Source: a virus. From it: a stretch of 41,880 nucleotides of DNA. The position numbers were made by a program, and so were the translations under genes. Every line of letters begins with the position of its first letter. Positions within the stretch are counted from its first letter, which is position 1. Where the stretch lies: positions 1-41,880 of the IMG/VR virus record IMGVR_UViG_3300042451_000633. The stretch is one strand, 5' to 3'. Below, in pieces: positions 32,421 through 40,823 of the stretch. The notes below the pieces were generated by a model. It saw nothing but the letters and a program-made list of their open reading frames with translations. It had not been told where the DNA came from and ran no database searches.

Positions 32421-35400
32421 ATGAGTTACGTAGGCTTACACGTACACACCCACTACTCACTATTTGACGGCGTAGCAACTCCACAAGAGTATGTTGACCG
32501 TGCTAGTGCTTTAGGCATGAAGGCAATCGCAATCACAGACCACGGTACGTTATCTGGTCATCGTGAGATGTATCGCATGGCTAAAGAAAAGGGTATTAAG
32601 CCTATACTTGGCGTAGAAGGATATTTTTGTGTTGATAGATTCGATAAGAGGGCAAAGGCAGAACGCACTGAGCCAACTGATATGGTCTATAACCACATTA
32701 TCCTTCTCGCTAAGAACCAGATTGGTTTAGAAAATCTAAACAAGATTAATGAGATCGCTTGGACTGAAGGATATTTTAACAAGCCACGCTTTGACTTTGA
32801 AGTTCTTGAAAAGTACAGCGAAGGGCTTATTGTTTTATCTGGATGTTTAAGCGGTATCATTGCCAAAGCGCTAGAGCATGGAGAGTATGCTCAAGCAAAG
32901 AAACATATTGAGTGGTTCAAGCGTGTTTTTGCGGATGATTTCTATATGGAACTTATGCCCCATAATGGTGCCGAAGTTAACAAACAACTTGCAGATCTTG
33001 CAGACGAGTTTAAAATACAAACAGTTGTAACTCCAGACTGTCACCATGTTGATGAATCACAAAAAGAAATTCAAGAGTTTAAGTTACTTATGAACTCTCA
33101 CGCTAAGGTGCAGAAAGATACTACCTACGAAAAGTCAAAGAAGCAAGATGGTATGATGAATCGTCTTGATTATTTGTATGGTGAAGATCGCCAAATGTCT
33201 TTTAACAAGTTTGACATTCATCTTCTCTCATATGATGAGATGAAGTTTGCCATGGAATCCCAGGGTATTGTACGAGAAGACATGTATACCAACTCTATAG
33301 ATATTTCTAACAAGGTAGAAGACTATGATATTAAAGATGGTTTAAACCTTTTACCAGTACAGTATAAGAACCCAGATAAAGAACTTAGGACACTTGCTCT
33401 TGAGGGTTTGAAGACTCGTGGCTTAGATGACAAGCAAGAGTACCTAGATCGCCTTGATGAAGAGTTAGAGATTATTAAAAATAAAAACTTTGGTCCATAC
33501 TTTCTTGTTGTACAAAATATGATTGGCTGGGCAAAGAAAGAAGGAATCCTTGTAGGTCCTGGACGAGGTTCTTCTGCAGGTTCGCTTGTATGCTATGCCC
33601 TCAGAATTACAGATATTGACCCAATAAAGTATGGACTTCTATTCTTCCGATTTATTAACCCAGAGCGTAATGACTTCCCCGATATCGATACAGATATTCA
33701 AGATACTCGTCGTGAAGAGGTAAAAGATTATTTAGTTAGACAGTACCGACATGTTGCTTCTATTGCTACCTTTTTAGAGTTTACTGGAAAAGGTATTGTC
33801 CGTGATGTTTCACGAGTGCTAAACATTCCTTTATCTGATGTAAACAAAGTATTAAAAACTGTAGATACTTGGGATGATTTTTGTAGTTCAAAATCAACAA
33901 GAGAATTTCGTGAGAAATATCCAGAGGTAGAAGTTTATGGAGAACAATTACGTGGACGTATTCGTGGTACTGGCATTCACGCTGCTGGTGTGGTTACTGC
34001 AAAAGAGCCAATATTTAGACATGCCCCAATGGAAACAAGATCTTCTACTGGTAGTGATGAGCGTATTCCTGTTGTTGGTGTGGACATGGAAGAAGCTGAA
34101 CGTATTGGCTTAATTAAGATTGATGCTTTGGGTCTTAAGACTCTTAGCGTACTTAAAGACACTATTGATATGGTTAAAGAAAATCACTATGTGGATATTG
34201 ATTTATTATCTATTGATATGGACGATAAAGATGTTTATGAAATGCTTTCTAGTGGATACACCAAGGGTGTGTTTCAGTGTGAAGCAACACCATACACAAA
34301 TCTTTTAATTAAGATGGGTGTAAAAAACCTTAATGAACTTGCTGCGTCAAATGCTTTGGTTCGTCCAGGAGCAGCAAACACAATCGGTAAAGATTATATT
34401 GACCGTAAGCATGGTCGGCAAAATATCAACTATCTTCACCAAATCTTAAAACCATTTACGGAGGATACTTATGGTTGCATTCTTTACCAGGAACAAGTTA
34501 TGCAGGCATGCGTACAACTTGGCGGTATGTCCATGTCGGAAGCAGATAAAGTTAGAAAGATCATTGGCAAGAAAAAAGATGCTAAAGAGTTTAATGAGTT
34601 CCAGGATCGTTTCATTAGTGGTGCTAGTAAGTATATCGCCCCTAATGATGCTCTGGATCTTTGGCATGATTTTGAAGCGCATGCTGGGTATTCGTTCAAC
34701 AAATCCCACGCCGTTGCTTACAGTACTCTCTCGTATTGGACAGCGTGGCTCAAATACCACTACCCGCTAGAGTTTATGTTTGCACTATTAAAAAATGAAA
34801 AAGATAAAGATGGAAGAACGGAATATCTTATTGAGGCAAAAAGAATGGGTATCAGCATTAAACTACCTCACATTAACGATTCGGATAAAGATTTTAAAAT
34901 TGAGGGTAAGGGTATTCGGTTTGGACTCAGTGCTATTAAGTTCATATCTGACACGATTGCAGAAAGATATATTGCAGCACGGCCTTTTAAGTCTTACAAA
35001 GAACTTGAAGAGTTTACATTCACAAAAGGAAACGGAGTAAACTCTCGTGCTCTACAAGCGCTAAGAGTTGTTGGTGCAGCAACCTTCTCTGATCATCCAC
35101 GCAATGATGATGAGATTAAAGAGCATCTCTATGAATACCTAAACCTTCCAGAATTTAATATTACTATTCCTTCACACTACTATGCATTTATTAGTGATGC
35201 AGAAAGTTTTGAAGAAAAAGGATCTTTTATTCTTATGGGCATGATAAAATCAATTAAAAGGGGAACTGGATGGTCGAGAGTTGAAATTTTGGACAAAACT
35301 GGGAGCGTCGGTATATTTGATGATGAAGGTACCGATATTGAGACTGGTCGTACTTATCTTATTCTTGCAAGTGACAATAGGATTGTATCTACAATACCTG

Positions 35401-35693
35401 TTGATGAGATAAAAGGATCAGATAAGGCACTCATAAAGTTTTTAAGTTATAAACAACTTCCGTATACAGAAGAAGAAATGTTTGTTGTATCTTTTAAACC
35501 AAGAGTTACTAAGGCTGGTAAAAAAATGGCAACCTTAACCTTAGCAGACATAAGTAGAGACCTTCACACTGTTACAGTTTTCCCAACTGCTTTTCCAAAA
35601 GCATATATGAAAATTGAAGAAGGCAAAGCATACAAGTTTAGTTTTGGAAAAACAAAAGATGGAACAATAACACTGGAGGATATAAATGCTTGA
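32421..35693 (+). CDS. dnaE: DNA polymerase III alpha subunit (DnaE-like)
   Basis: 1090 aa. The PHP domain starts with HVHTHYSLFDG (7-17). The C-family polymerase core has GPGRGSSAGSLVCYAL (about 379-394), the catalytic Asp motif FPDIDTDIQD (D421, D423, D425) and the third acidic site in KIDALGLKTL (about 566-575). The C-terminal ~110 residues (VVSFKPRVTKAGKKMATLTL) are an OB-type domain. It is the phage replicase. Bacterial DnaE is about 1160 aa, so this is close to full length and unusual among smaller phages, which more often carry family A or B polymerases. It shares an operon with primase, ssDNA-binding protein, MazG and RecA. Confidence 0.92.
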   Translation: MSYVGLHVHTHYSLFDGVATPQEYVDRASALGMKAIAITDHGTLSGHREMYRMAKEKGIKPILGVEGYFCVDRFDKRAKAERTEPTDMVYNHIILLAKNQIGLENLNKINEIAWTEGYFNKPRFDFEVLEKYSEGLIVLSGCLSGIIAKALEHGEYAQAKKHIEWFKRVFADDFYMELMPHNGAEVNKQLADLADEFKIQTVVTPDCHHVDESQKEIQEFKLLMNSHAKVQKDTTYEKSKKQDGMMNRLDYLYGEDRQMSFNKFDIHLLSYDEMKFAMESQGIVREDMYTNSIDISNKVEDYDIKDGLNLLPVQYKNPDKELRTLALEGLKTRGLDDKQEYLDRLDEELEIIKNKNFGPYFLVVQNMIGWAKKEGILVGPGRGSSAGSLVCYALRITDIDPIKYGLLFFRFINPERNDFPDIDTDIQDTRREEVKDYLVRQYRHVASIATFLEFTGKGIVRDVSRVLNIPLSDVNKVLKTVDTWDDFCSSKSTREFREKYPEVEVYGEQLRGRIRGTGIHAAGVVTAKEPIFRHAPMETRSSTGSDERIPVVGVDMEEAERIGLIKIDALGLKTLSVLKDTIDMVKENHYVDIDLLSIDMDDKDVYEMLSSGYTKGVFQCEATPYTNLLIKMGVKNLNELAASNALVRPGAANTIGKDYIDRKHGRQNINYLHQILKPFTEDTYGCILYQEQVMQACVQLGGMSMSEADKVRKIIGKKKDAKEFNEFQDRFISGASKYIAPNDALDLWHDFEAHAGYSFNKSHAVAYSTLSYWTAWLKYHYPLEFMFALLKNEKDKDGRTEYLIEAKRMGISIKLPHINDSDKDFKIEGKGIRFGLSAIKFISDTIAERYIAARPFKSYKELEEFTFTKGNGVNSRALQALRVVGAATFSDHPRNDDEIKEHLYEYLNLPEFNITIPSHYYAFISDAESFEEKGSFILMGMIKSIKRGTGWSRVEILDKTGSVGIFDDEGTDIETGRTYLILASDNRIVSTIPVDEIKGSDKALIKFLSYKQLPYTEEEMFVVSFKPRVTKAGKKMATLTLADISRDLHTVTVFPTAFPKAYMKIEEGKAYKFSFGKTKDGTITLEDINA

Positions 35694-36009
35694 CGATATG
35701 GCAGTAGAACTACACAAGAATGCAATTGAAAAAGGTTTTTGGCCTGAGCCAGATGCTGTAGATGATATTTTTGTTGCAAAGCAATGTATGATGATTGTTT
35801 CTGAAGTAACTGAGGTTATGGAAGCAATTCGTAAAGATAAGGGTGAAGAAGAAATCACTAAAGAGTTTGCAGATATTATAATTCGTACACTAGATTTGTA
35901 TGCTGGAGTGGTAGAAGCAGGATACACAAGGCTATCACTTGATCATGCGCTAAGAGAAAAGGTAGAGTTTAATAAAACTCGTCCAGAAAAACACGGGGTA
36001 CGATTTTAA
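35686..36009 (+). CDS. MazG-like nucleotide pyrophosphohydrolase
   Basis: 107 aa; GGAGG before ATG, with an 8-nt overlap with the polymerase gene. The MazG metal-binding signature is visible: E40-x2-E43 (SEVTEVMEAIRK) and E60-x2-D63 (KEFADIIIRTLD). MazG-type enzymes hydrolyse NTPs or dNTPs, and in phages they are thought to remove aberrant nucleotides or alter alarmone balance. Position next to the polymerase fits nucleotide housekeeping. A single-domain length is normal for phage copies. Confidence 0.8.
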   Translation: MLDDMAVELHKNAIEKGFWPEPDAVDDIFVAKQCMMIVSEVTEVMEAIRKDKGEEEITKEFADIIIRTLDLYAGVVEAGYTRLSLDHALREKVEFNKTRPEKHGVRF

Positions 36010-37025
36010 TGTCAGTAACAATGGAAGAAGTATTAGCACAACTTAACCCTAAGTTGCGTAAGACTATTATGGTTGGGGACTCAGTACCTCCAACAGAATA
36101 TGCAGCCACACCTAGTTTTGGTTTGAACCGTGCTTTGGCAGGCGGACTGCCCTATGGCAGGCAAGTGTTGGTTTGGGGTTCAAAGTCCTCTGCAAAGTCC
36201 TCTCTATGCCTTCAGATGATAGGTCTAGCACAGAAGGAAGGAAAGATCTGTGCATGGATTGATGCTGAAATGTCATACGATAAGGTTTGGGCAGAACGCC
36301 TTGGCGTAGACTCTTCTAAACTCATTTACTCACAGGCTCGAACCATTAATGAAATGGTAGATGTTGGAACTAATCTTATTAATGCTGGTGTCGATATTGT
36401 TGTTGTTGACTCAATTACATCTTTGCTTCCCGCAATTTATTTTGAGAAAGACTCTGATGAACTTAAGCAGTTAGAAAACACTAAGCAGATTGGTGCTGAG
36501 TCTCGTGACTTTAGTAATGCTTGGAAGATGATTAACTATTCTAACAATAAGGTTAAGCCAACGCTATTTGTTCTTATTTCACAATCAAGAAACAATATTA
36601 GCGCAATGTATACAAGCCAGCAACCAACAGGTGGGCAGGCTACCAAGTTTTATTCGTCAACAGTTATTAAATTGTTCTCATCAGAATCAGATAATCAAGC
36701 AATCAAAGGCAAGATTAAGATTGGTGATAAGTTGATTGAAGAAAAGGTTGGAAGAAAGATTCGTTGGGAACTGCAGTTCTCTAAGACTTCTCCAGGGTTT
36801 CAATCAGGCGAATATGATTTTTATTTTAGAGGGGATGAAGTGGGGATAGATTCTATTGGAGATTTAGTTGACACCGCAGAGTCTGCAGGACTAGTAAATA
36901 GAACAGGCGCATGGTATCAGCTTGAAGATGGGACAAAAGTACAAGGACGTGATGGATTTATTGCTCGTGTAAAAGAAGATCTTAATCTACAGGAATCCTT
37001 AAAGAAGAAATTATCTGATGGCTGA
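36009..37025 (+). CDS. recA: RecA-like recombinase
   Basis: 338 aa starting on the last base of the MazG stop. The RecA core follows the expected order: GLNRALAGGLPYGRQVLVWG before a Walker A of GSKSSAKSS (57-65), AWIDAEMSYDKVWAERLGVD (the MAW-like segment), Walker B VDIVVVDSITSLLP, and ISQSRNNIS with loop-2 QPTGGQATKFYSS. The P-loop has Ala where Gly normally precedes Lys. It catalyses strand exchange for phage recombination and concatemer formation. RuvC-like and PD-(D/E)XK proteins downstream could act on its products. Confidence 0.88.
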   Translation: MSVTMEEVLAQLNPKLRKTIMVGDSVPPTEYAATPSFGLNRALAGGLPYGRQVLVWGSKSSAKSSLCLQMIGLAQKEGKICAWIDAEMSYDKVWAERLGVDSSKLIYSQARTINEMVDVGTNLINAGVDIVVVDSITSLLPAIYFEKDSDELKQLENTKQIGAESRDFSNAWKMINYSNNKVKPTLFVLISQSRNNISAMYTSQQPTGGQATKFYSSTVIKLFSSESDNQAIKGKIKIGDKLIEEKVGRKIRWELQFSKTSPGFQSGEYDFYFRGDEVGIDSIGDLVDTAESAGLVNRTGAWYQLEDGTKVQGRDGFIARVKEDLNLQESLKKKLSDG

Positions 37026-37197
37026 TTTTAAAATATTTCCTGGCAAATTTCCATGTAAAAAGTGTCACGAAGAGGTTTTGTCTTTAAGGTTTTGGCCAGA
37101 AAGTGGGGATGCAACCTGGATGTGTAGCAGCAAGCATATATCTAAAGTCAATCTTCTACCTCAAAAGAAAAAGAAAGCAGACTTTAAAAGTGAGTGA
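37018..37197 (+). CDS. Small zinc-finger protein
   Basis: 59 aa overlapping the recA end by 8 nt. C13-x2-C16 and C36 with H40 can hold one zinc ion. The C-terminus is Lys-rich (QKKKKADFK). It is one of three tiny zinc proteins in the early region. Function is unknown; a nucleic-acid-binding helper is plausible. Its stop overlaps the next gene's GTG. Confidence 0.55.
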   Translation: MADFKIFPGKFPCKKCHEEVLSLRFWPESGDATWMCSSKHISKVNLLPQKKKKADFKSE

Positions 37198-37474
37198 AAG
37201 ATCAGAATCTAAAAGACTTGGAGCCAAACAGCACAAGAACTCTGGTAGAAATAATACCAAAGGTGATGCCTCATGGAACAATTTTGTTTTAGATTTTAAA
37301 GAGTGCTCAAAATCTTTTACTTTAAATCAAGATGTATGGGCAAAGGTAGTAACAGATGCTCTAAAGAAAAGTATGGATCCAGCACTTGTTATTGTTTTGG
37401 GCGAGGGGACACAGAAGGTACGACTTGCTATAATTGAATTAGATATGTTAGAACAACTAGTAGAGGGGGAATAA
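37190..37474 (+). CDS. Putative PD-(D/E)XK endonuclease / resolvase-like protein
   Basis: 94 aa from GTG 37190, which overlaps the previous stop; an upstream ATG at 37103 would run through the neighbouring gene and is rejected. SGRNNTKGDASWNNFVLDFK contains a GD, then a hydrophobic strand ending D-F-K, the D ... DxK arrangement of PD-(D/E)XK nucleases. The following KSFTLNQDVWAKVVTDALKK matches small phage resolvase-like nucleases from memory. It may cut recombination intermediates. The assignment is moderate since the motif is short. Confidence 0.5.
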   Translation: MSERSESKRLGAKQHKNSGRNNTKGDASWNNFVLDFKECSKSFTLNQDVWAKVVTDALKKSMDPALVIVLGEGTQKVRLAIIELDMLEQLVEGE

Positions 37475-37475
37475 A

Positions 37476-37790
37476 ATGACGGAAACAGGTCCACAGCATA
37501 CAACATTAGATATGGTTAATGGTTTGGCAGAGATTGCCGACTTTATGGAAGATGAAGAGTTAACTACAGCACTCACAATGATTGCTAAGTTAATTATTAA
37601 GCCAGATATTCCCATGCCAGTTGCAGCAATAGAAATTGTTAGACTTCAGGCAATTGCAGGAAAGTTAGCACTAAAAGCTACTTGGATGGCAAATGTTGAT
37701 AAAAATAATCGGGCAAAGAAAAACATATATTACACAGCAGCAGAAGCAGTTAACAACTTGGTATCAGCACTTAAATACATCATGCGCTAA
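37476..37790 (+). CDS. Helical protein, unknown function
   Basis: 104 aa with AGAGGGGGA before ATG. It is entirely helical by pattern (ALTMIAKLIIKP, AIEIVRLQAIAGKLALKATW, NIYYTAAEAVNNLVSALKYI), with a possible two-helix bundle. No motif was recognised. It lies between nuclease genes in the recombination cluster and just before a promoter. Confidence 0.6.
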   Translation: MTETGPQHTTLDMVNGLAEIADFMEDEELTTALTMIAKLIIKPDIPMPVAAIEIVRLQAIAGKLALKATWMANVDKNNRAKKNIYYTAAEAVNNLVSALKYIMR

Positions 37791-37792
37791 CC

Positions 37793-37801
37793 TGGTATAC
37801 T
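37793..37801 (+). promoter_or_regulatory. Extended -10 promoter before the Cas4-like nuclease
   Basis: TGG-TATACT begins 3 nt after the previous stop and is followed by AAAGGA and ATG 37823. It shares TATACTTATAT with the promoter at 23705. Confidence 0.5.
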
Positions 37802-37822
37802 TATATAAAACAAAGGAATATA

Positions 37823-38638
37823 ATGACTAAGAATTTATTGCATGAAGTAATGATAAAGAGTGTCTCTAGGAAAAATAACATCCTAGACTCAGATGCCCTA
37901 ATAGAGAAGATTCGATCTGGCTATGTTGTCAATCGTGGTCCAAAATTTACAACAAAGAAAACATTTGCTCCATCTACCATTGCATACTCTCATGGAGAAT
38001 GCCCAAGATATTGGTATTTGGCATTTGATGGACAAACATTTGAGGATAATGCAGATGCTTATGGTGCTGCTAATATGACTGCGGGAACTCTTTCCCATGC
38101 TCGAATTCAGGATGCAATGATCGGTGCTGGCATTGTAAAGGTTTATAAAGACGATGAAGGTAATCCAACTACCGAATTTAAAATTCGTTATGATGACCCT
38201 CCGATCTTTGGTTACGGAGACGTAATGCTTGACTGGGAAGGTGAAGAAATTGTTGGAGAAATTAAAACAATGCTTAATGAGGGATTTGAATATCGCAAGA
38301 ATTCAATGAAGCCAAAGACGGGCCACCTTATCCAGTTACTTATTTATATGAAAATTTTAGGAAAAAAGAAGGGCGTTCTTATTTATGAAAATAAAAACAA
38401 TCACGAACTTCTTATCCTTCCAGTAGAAGTTGATGATAACTATCGTCAGTGGATTGAGAATGCTTTTCAGTGGATGCGTGAAGTACGCCAAGCCTGGGTT
38501 GACAGAACTCTCCCAACAAAAAACTATCGTTCTAACTCTAAGATTTGTAAGACTTGTCCAATTCAGAAAGCATGTTCAGATGCTGGAGATGGAACAATTA
38601 AGATTAAATCAATGGAGAAGTTAGTTGAAACTTTGTAA
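37823..38638 (+). CDS. Cas4-like PD-(D/E)XK nuclease with Fe-S cysteines
   Basis: 271 aa. The RecB/Cas4 nuclease order is clear: H92, GYGDVMLDW with D133, GEIKTM with E146 and K148, then QLLIYMKIL with Q171 and Y175. C60 (ECPRYWY) plus C242, C245 and C251 (ICKTCPIQKAC) match the four Cys of the iron-sulfur cluster in Cas4/AddB-type nucleases. It should be a DNA exonuclease acting in end processing for recombination, or an anti-host or anti-CRISPR-related activity; the choice is unknown. There is no CRISPR array nearby. Confidence 0.78.
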   Translation: MTKNLLHEVMIKSVSRKNNILDSDALIEKIRSGYVVNRGPKFTTKKTFAPSTIAYSHGECPRYWYLAFDGQTFEDNADAYGAANMTAGTLSHARIQDAMIGAGIVKVYKDDEGNPTTEFKIRYDDPPIFGYGDVMLDWEGEEIVGEIKTMLNEGFEYRKNSMKPKTGHLIQLLIYMKILGKKKGVLIYENKNNHELLILPVEVDDNYRQWIENAFQWMREVRQAWVDRTLPTKNYRSNSKICKTCPIQKACSDAGDGTIKIKSMEKLVETL

Positions 38639-38915
38639 TAAGTGTGATACATACTTCACGCCAAAAGTGTCTTATCAGATTTACTGCAGTGAAATGTGTA
38701 GAGATGATGCTACAAGAGAAAAAATTGCAGAGCGGTATCAAATTACTCGTAGACAAAAAAGAGTTGGCAAAATAAGAAAATGCTTAGGTGGTTGTGATGT
38801 TGATCTTTCAATCTACAACGACTCTGGATTTTGCTCTAATTGTAATATTAGCAAAAAGGCAGTAGATAAAATGCTTAAAGAATTGAAAGGGTTTATTGAG
38901 TATGAGCAAGAATAA
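38625..38915 (+). CDS. Double zinc-finger protein
   Basis: 96 aa from TTG 38625 (GGAGAAG upstream), overlapping the nuclease end by 14 nt. Eight Cys form two sites: C4, C7, C21, C25 (CNKC ... CSEMC) and C53, C57, C70, C73 (CLGGC ... CSNC). A basic linker (TRRQKRVGKIRK) lies between them. It is probably a nucleic-acid-binding protein. The first site resembles recruited FCS/MYND-type fingers. Function is unknown. Confidence 0.6.
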   Translation: MKLCNKCDTYFTPKVSYQIYCSEMCRDDATREKIAERYQITRRQKRVGKIRKCLGGCDVDLSIYNDSGFCSNCNISKKAVDKMLKELKGFIEYEQE

Positions 38916-39489
38916 GTGGGGAATAGAAGCAATGCCTAGAAACATCTGTGCTATTGATGCTAGTACTACTAGCCTTGCTTTTGCCATATTTAATACTAAA
39001 GAACAGTCTCTTGGTTCGGTTGGCAAAATTTATTTTGAAGGTAGTAATATATATGAAAAGGTTATGGATGCTGGCCAGAAGGTAAAAGCATTTGTTGATT
39101 ACTATGGTAGTTTTGAGTCAATAATAATAGAGCATACTGTATTTATGAATAGTCCCAAGACTGCTGCAGATCTTGCACTAGTTCAAGGGGCTATTCTTGG
39201 TGCAGCAGGGCAATCTGGAACTAAAATTATAGGTAGAGTTTCTCCAATAACATGGCAAAACTACATTGGAAATAAAAAAATATCTAAAGATGAGCAACTT
39301 TTGATTCGTTCTCAAAACCCTGGTAAATCTGTTTCTTGGTATAAAGCATACGAGAGAATGTTACGCAAGGAAAGAACAATTAAATTTATTAATACTGTTT
39401 ATGATAGAATAATTACAGATAACGATGTTGCAGATGCTTGCGGGATTGGACATTGGGCAATTAAAAATTGGGATAAGGCAACATTATAA
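38902..39489 (+). CDS. RuvC-like Holliday junction resolvase
   Basis: 195 aa from ATG 38902; ATG 38932 is an alternative that avoids most of the overlap and has GGGGA upstream. RNase H-fold catalytic acids are visible: D19 (AIDASTTSLAFAIF), E77 (SIIIEHTVF) and D175/D178 (ITDNDVADACGIGHWA). The pattern matches RuvC-type resolvases used by phages to debranch DNA before packaging. It sits just ahead of the terminase region, consistent with that role. Length is near the family norm (about 170-190). Confidence 0.78.
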   Translation: MSKNKWGIEAMPRNICAIDASTTSLAFAIFNTKEQSLGSVGKIYFEGSNIYEKVMDAGQKVKAFVDYYGSFESIIIEHTVFMNSPKTAADLALVQGAILGAAGQSGTKIIGRVSPITWQNYIGNKKISKDEQLLIRSQNPGKSVSWYKAYERMLRKERTIKFINTVYDRIITDNDVADACGIGHWAIKNWDKATL

Positions 39490-39665
39490 TGAGTGATAGA
39501 GATAGTTTTTCTTTTAAAGAAGAAGATAAACCAGTTGATTTATTAATTCACACTCTGTCTCCAACCAAATGGTTGTTGCTTGACAGAGAGACTGGTCAAA
39601 TATATCAAGGAAATCCTGGCGGGTTTTGGGATAGACTTGACCCAGTAAACAGGAAAGATACATAA
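39489..39665 (+). CDS. Small conserved-looking protein, unknown
   Basis: 58 aa; starts on the last base of the previous stop (TAATG) and ends on the first base of the next gene. After a polar N-terminus, KWLLLDRETGQIYQGNPGGFW looks like a small beta-hairpin. No family was recognised, but coupling to both neighbours supports it as a real gene. Confidence 0.55.
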   Translation: MSDRDSFSFKEEDKPVDLLIHTLSPTKWLLLDRETGQIYQGNPGGFWDRLDPVNRKDT

Positions 39666-40309
39666 TGCCAGAGTTAAATGCAAACATACCACCGATAAAT
39701 TGTTATGTAAGAGGAAACTATTTACGCAATCATCAAGATAGCCATGATAAATACTTTGAGTGCGTAATCTTTGGCGTTTCAAGTTTAAAATCTAGAAGCC
39801 CATTATTTCATATCATGATGCCAGATGGTGGCCTTTGGTGGAGACTTCCAATATCTGCTTTTTGCACAGAGCCAGGAATTCCAGAAGTTGATCTTCATAA
39901 TTTAGTTTTATGGAATTCTTTTAGTCATCATATTGCTGTAACAAGATTTGAAAATCTAACAAACCTAAGAATGTCTTATATAGATAGAACAAAGACAATG
40001 CATAAAGGAACCTATTTATTTACATTAGACTGGCATAACCCAGACACAAATGTTTTAGATGATGGATATTCTGAAAGTCCTGCAGACCACAAGTGTGGCC
40101 ATGTCATACAAAGAGATGATGGAAATTTTGCAATACAGCCTAACAATAGAGTTAGAATATACGAGCCATCCTTTACCCTTGAAAAAGAATATTTAATTGA
40201 TAGAATAATTAATGAAAGAAAATATGATGTTGAAAATCAAGATAAGTGGATCATGGAAAACTCGGATAGGTTTAACTATGACATTTCTGAAAAAGAAGTT
40301 GACAAATAA
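39665..40309 (+). CDS. Phage protein of unknown function
   Basis: 214 aa; ATG overlaps the previous stop. There are no transmembrane segments. Aromatic- and His-rich segments occur (FHIMMPDGGLWWRLPIS, LHNLVLWNSFSHHIAVTRFE), followed by YLFTLDWHNPD and a C-terminal helical part. Proteins of similar appearance are found in marine and freshwater phages without known function (memory only). It might bind a metal or ligand through the conserved His/Trp residues. Neighbours are a RuvC-like resolvase and a small HTH protein. Confidence 0.6.
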   Translation: MPELNANIPPINCYVRGNYLRNHQDSHDKYFECVIFGVSSLKSRSPLFHIMMPDGGLWWRLPISAFCTEPGIPEVDLHNLVLWNSFSHHIAVTRFENLTNLRMSYIDRTKTMHKGTYLFTLDWHNPDTNVLDDGYSESPADHKCGHVIQRDDGNFAIQPNNRVRIYEPSFTLEKEYLIDRIINERKYDVENQDKWIMENSDRFNYDISEKEVDK

Positions 40310-40313
40310 CAAT

Positions 40314-40469
40314 ATGGCTGCTAAACTATATACATCAGAGATTTTTATGCGTAAGCGGTACCTTATGGATAAAAAAACTCCTGAAGAGATTGCTAAAGAG
40401 TGTGCTTGTACAGTAGAGACTGTATATGTCTATCTTGCTAAGTTTGGACTAAGGAAGTCAAAAAGATGA
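40314..40469 (+). CDS. Small helix-turn-helix protein
   Basis: 51 aa from ATG 40314. TPEEIAKECACTVETVYVYL then AKFGLRKSKR is a classical HTH of the sigma/transposase type with a basic end. It may regulate the late region or help terminase recognise DNA, since it is followed by three short genes and the terminase genes. A longer start upstream would overlap the previous gene and is not favoured. Confidence 0.6.
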   Translation: MAAKLYTSEIFMRKRYLMDKKTPEEIAKECACTVETVYVYLAKFGLRKSKR

Positions 40470-40591
40470 ATAAAGCGCAAAAATTTTTAATAGGTTTAGG
40501 AATTACTGGTGCTGTTGGAATAACATATGTTCTTACAGCACTAAAAGGTTTGCCAGAAGCATTTGAGTGGGAGGAAGATGATGAGCAATAA
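40466..40591 (+). CDS. Small single-pass membrane protein
   Basis: 41 aa; ATG lies within the end of the HTH gene. A single hydrophobic segment (FLIGLGITGAVGITYVLTAL, residues 7-26) is flanked by a basic N-terminus and a strongly acidic C-terminus (EAFEWEEDDEQ), giving likely N-in topology. It could be a pinholin-like lysis component, because no other holin was seen, but this is only a suggestion. Confidence 0.5.
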   Translation: MNKAQKFLIGLGITGAVGITYVLTALKGLPEAFEWEEDDEQ

Positions 40592-40823
40592 TTTAAATAT
40601 TACAGTTGATCAGGTAAATCATCCACAGCATTATACGACAGACCCTTCTGGCGTTGAGTGTATAGAAATTACTCGTCACCGCAATTTTAACATTGGTAAT
40701 GCTTTTAAGTACCTTTGGAGAGCGGGACTTAAAGATGAATCAAAGACCATTCAGGATCTTGAAAAAGCTATTTTTTATATTAAAGATGAAATCAATAGGC
40801 TAGAGGGCAAGTATGTCAACTGA
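40581..40823 (+). CDS. DUF3310 protein (T7 gp1.7-like region)
   Basis: 80 aa from ATG 40581, 6 nt after GGGAGG; an ATG one codon earlier leaves too little spacing. VNHPQHYT near the start and a later EI-x-HRNFNIGNAFKYLWRAGLK, followed by LEKAIFYIKDEI, are the DUF3310 signature. The family includes T7 gp1.7, a nucleotide kinase-like protein (established for T7). It may act in nucleotide supply for replication. It overlaps the small membrane protein gene and the terminase small subunit gene. Confidence 0.78.
   Translation: MSNNLNITVDQVNHPQHYTTDPSGVECIEITRHRNFNIGNAFKYLWRAGLKDESKTIQDLEKAIFYIKDEINRLEGKYVN

Noticed and set aside
35242-35250. TGATAAAAT inside the polymerase gene resembling the promoter motif
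   Set aside because: It lies deep within coding sequence (Met-Ile-Lys codons) with no gene start downstream; probably chance.
37103-37189. Upstream ATG extension of the small nuclease-like gene
   Set aside because: The extension would lie wholly inside the zinc-finger gene 37018-37197 in another frame; GTG 37190 overlaps that gene's stop in the way typical of coupled phage genes.
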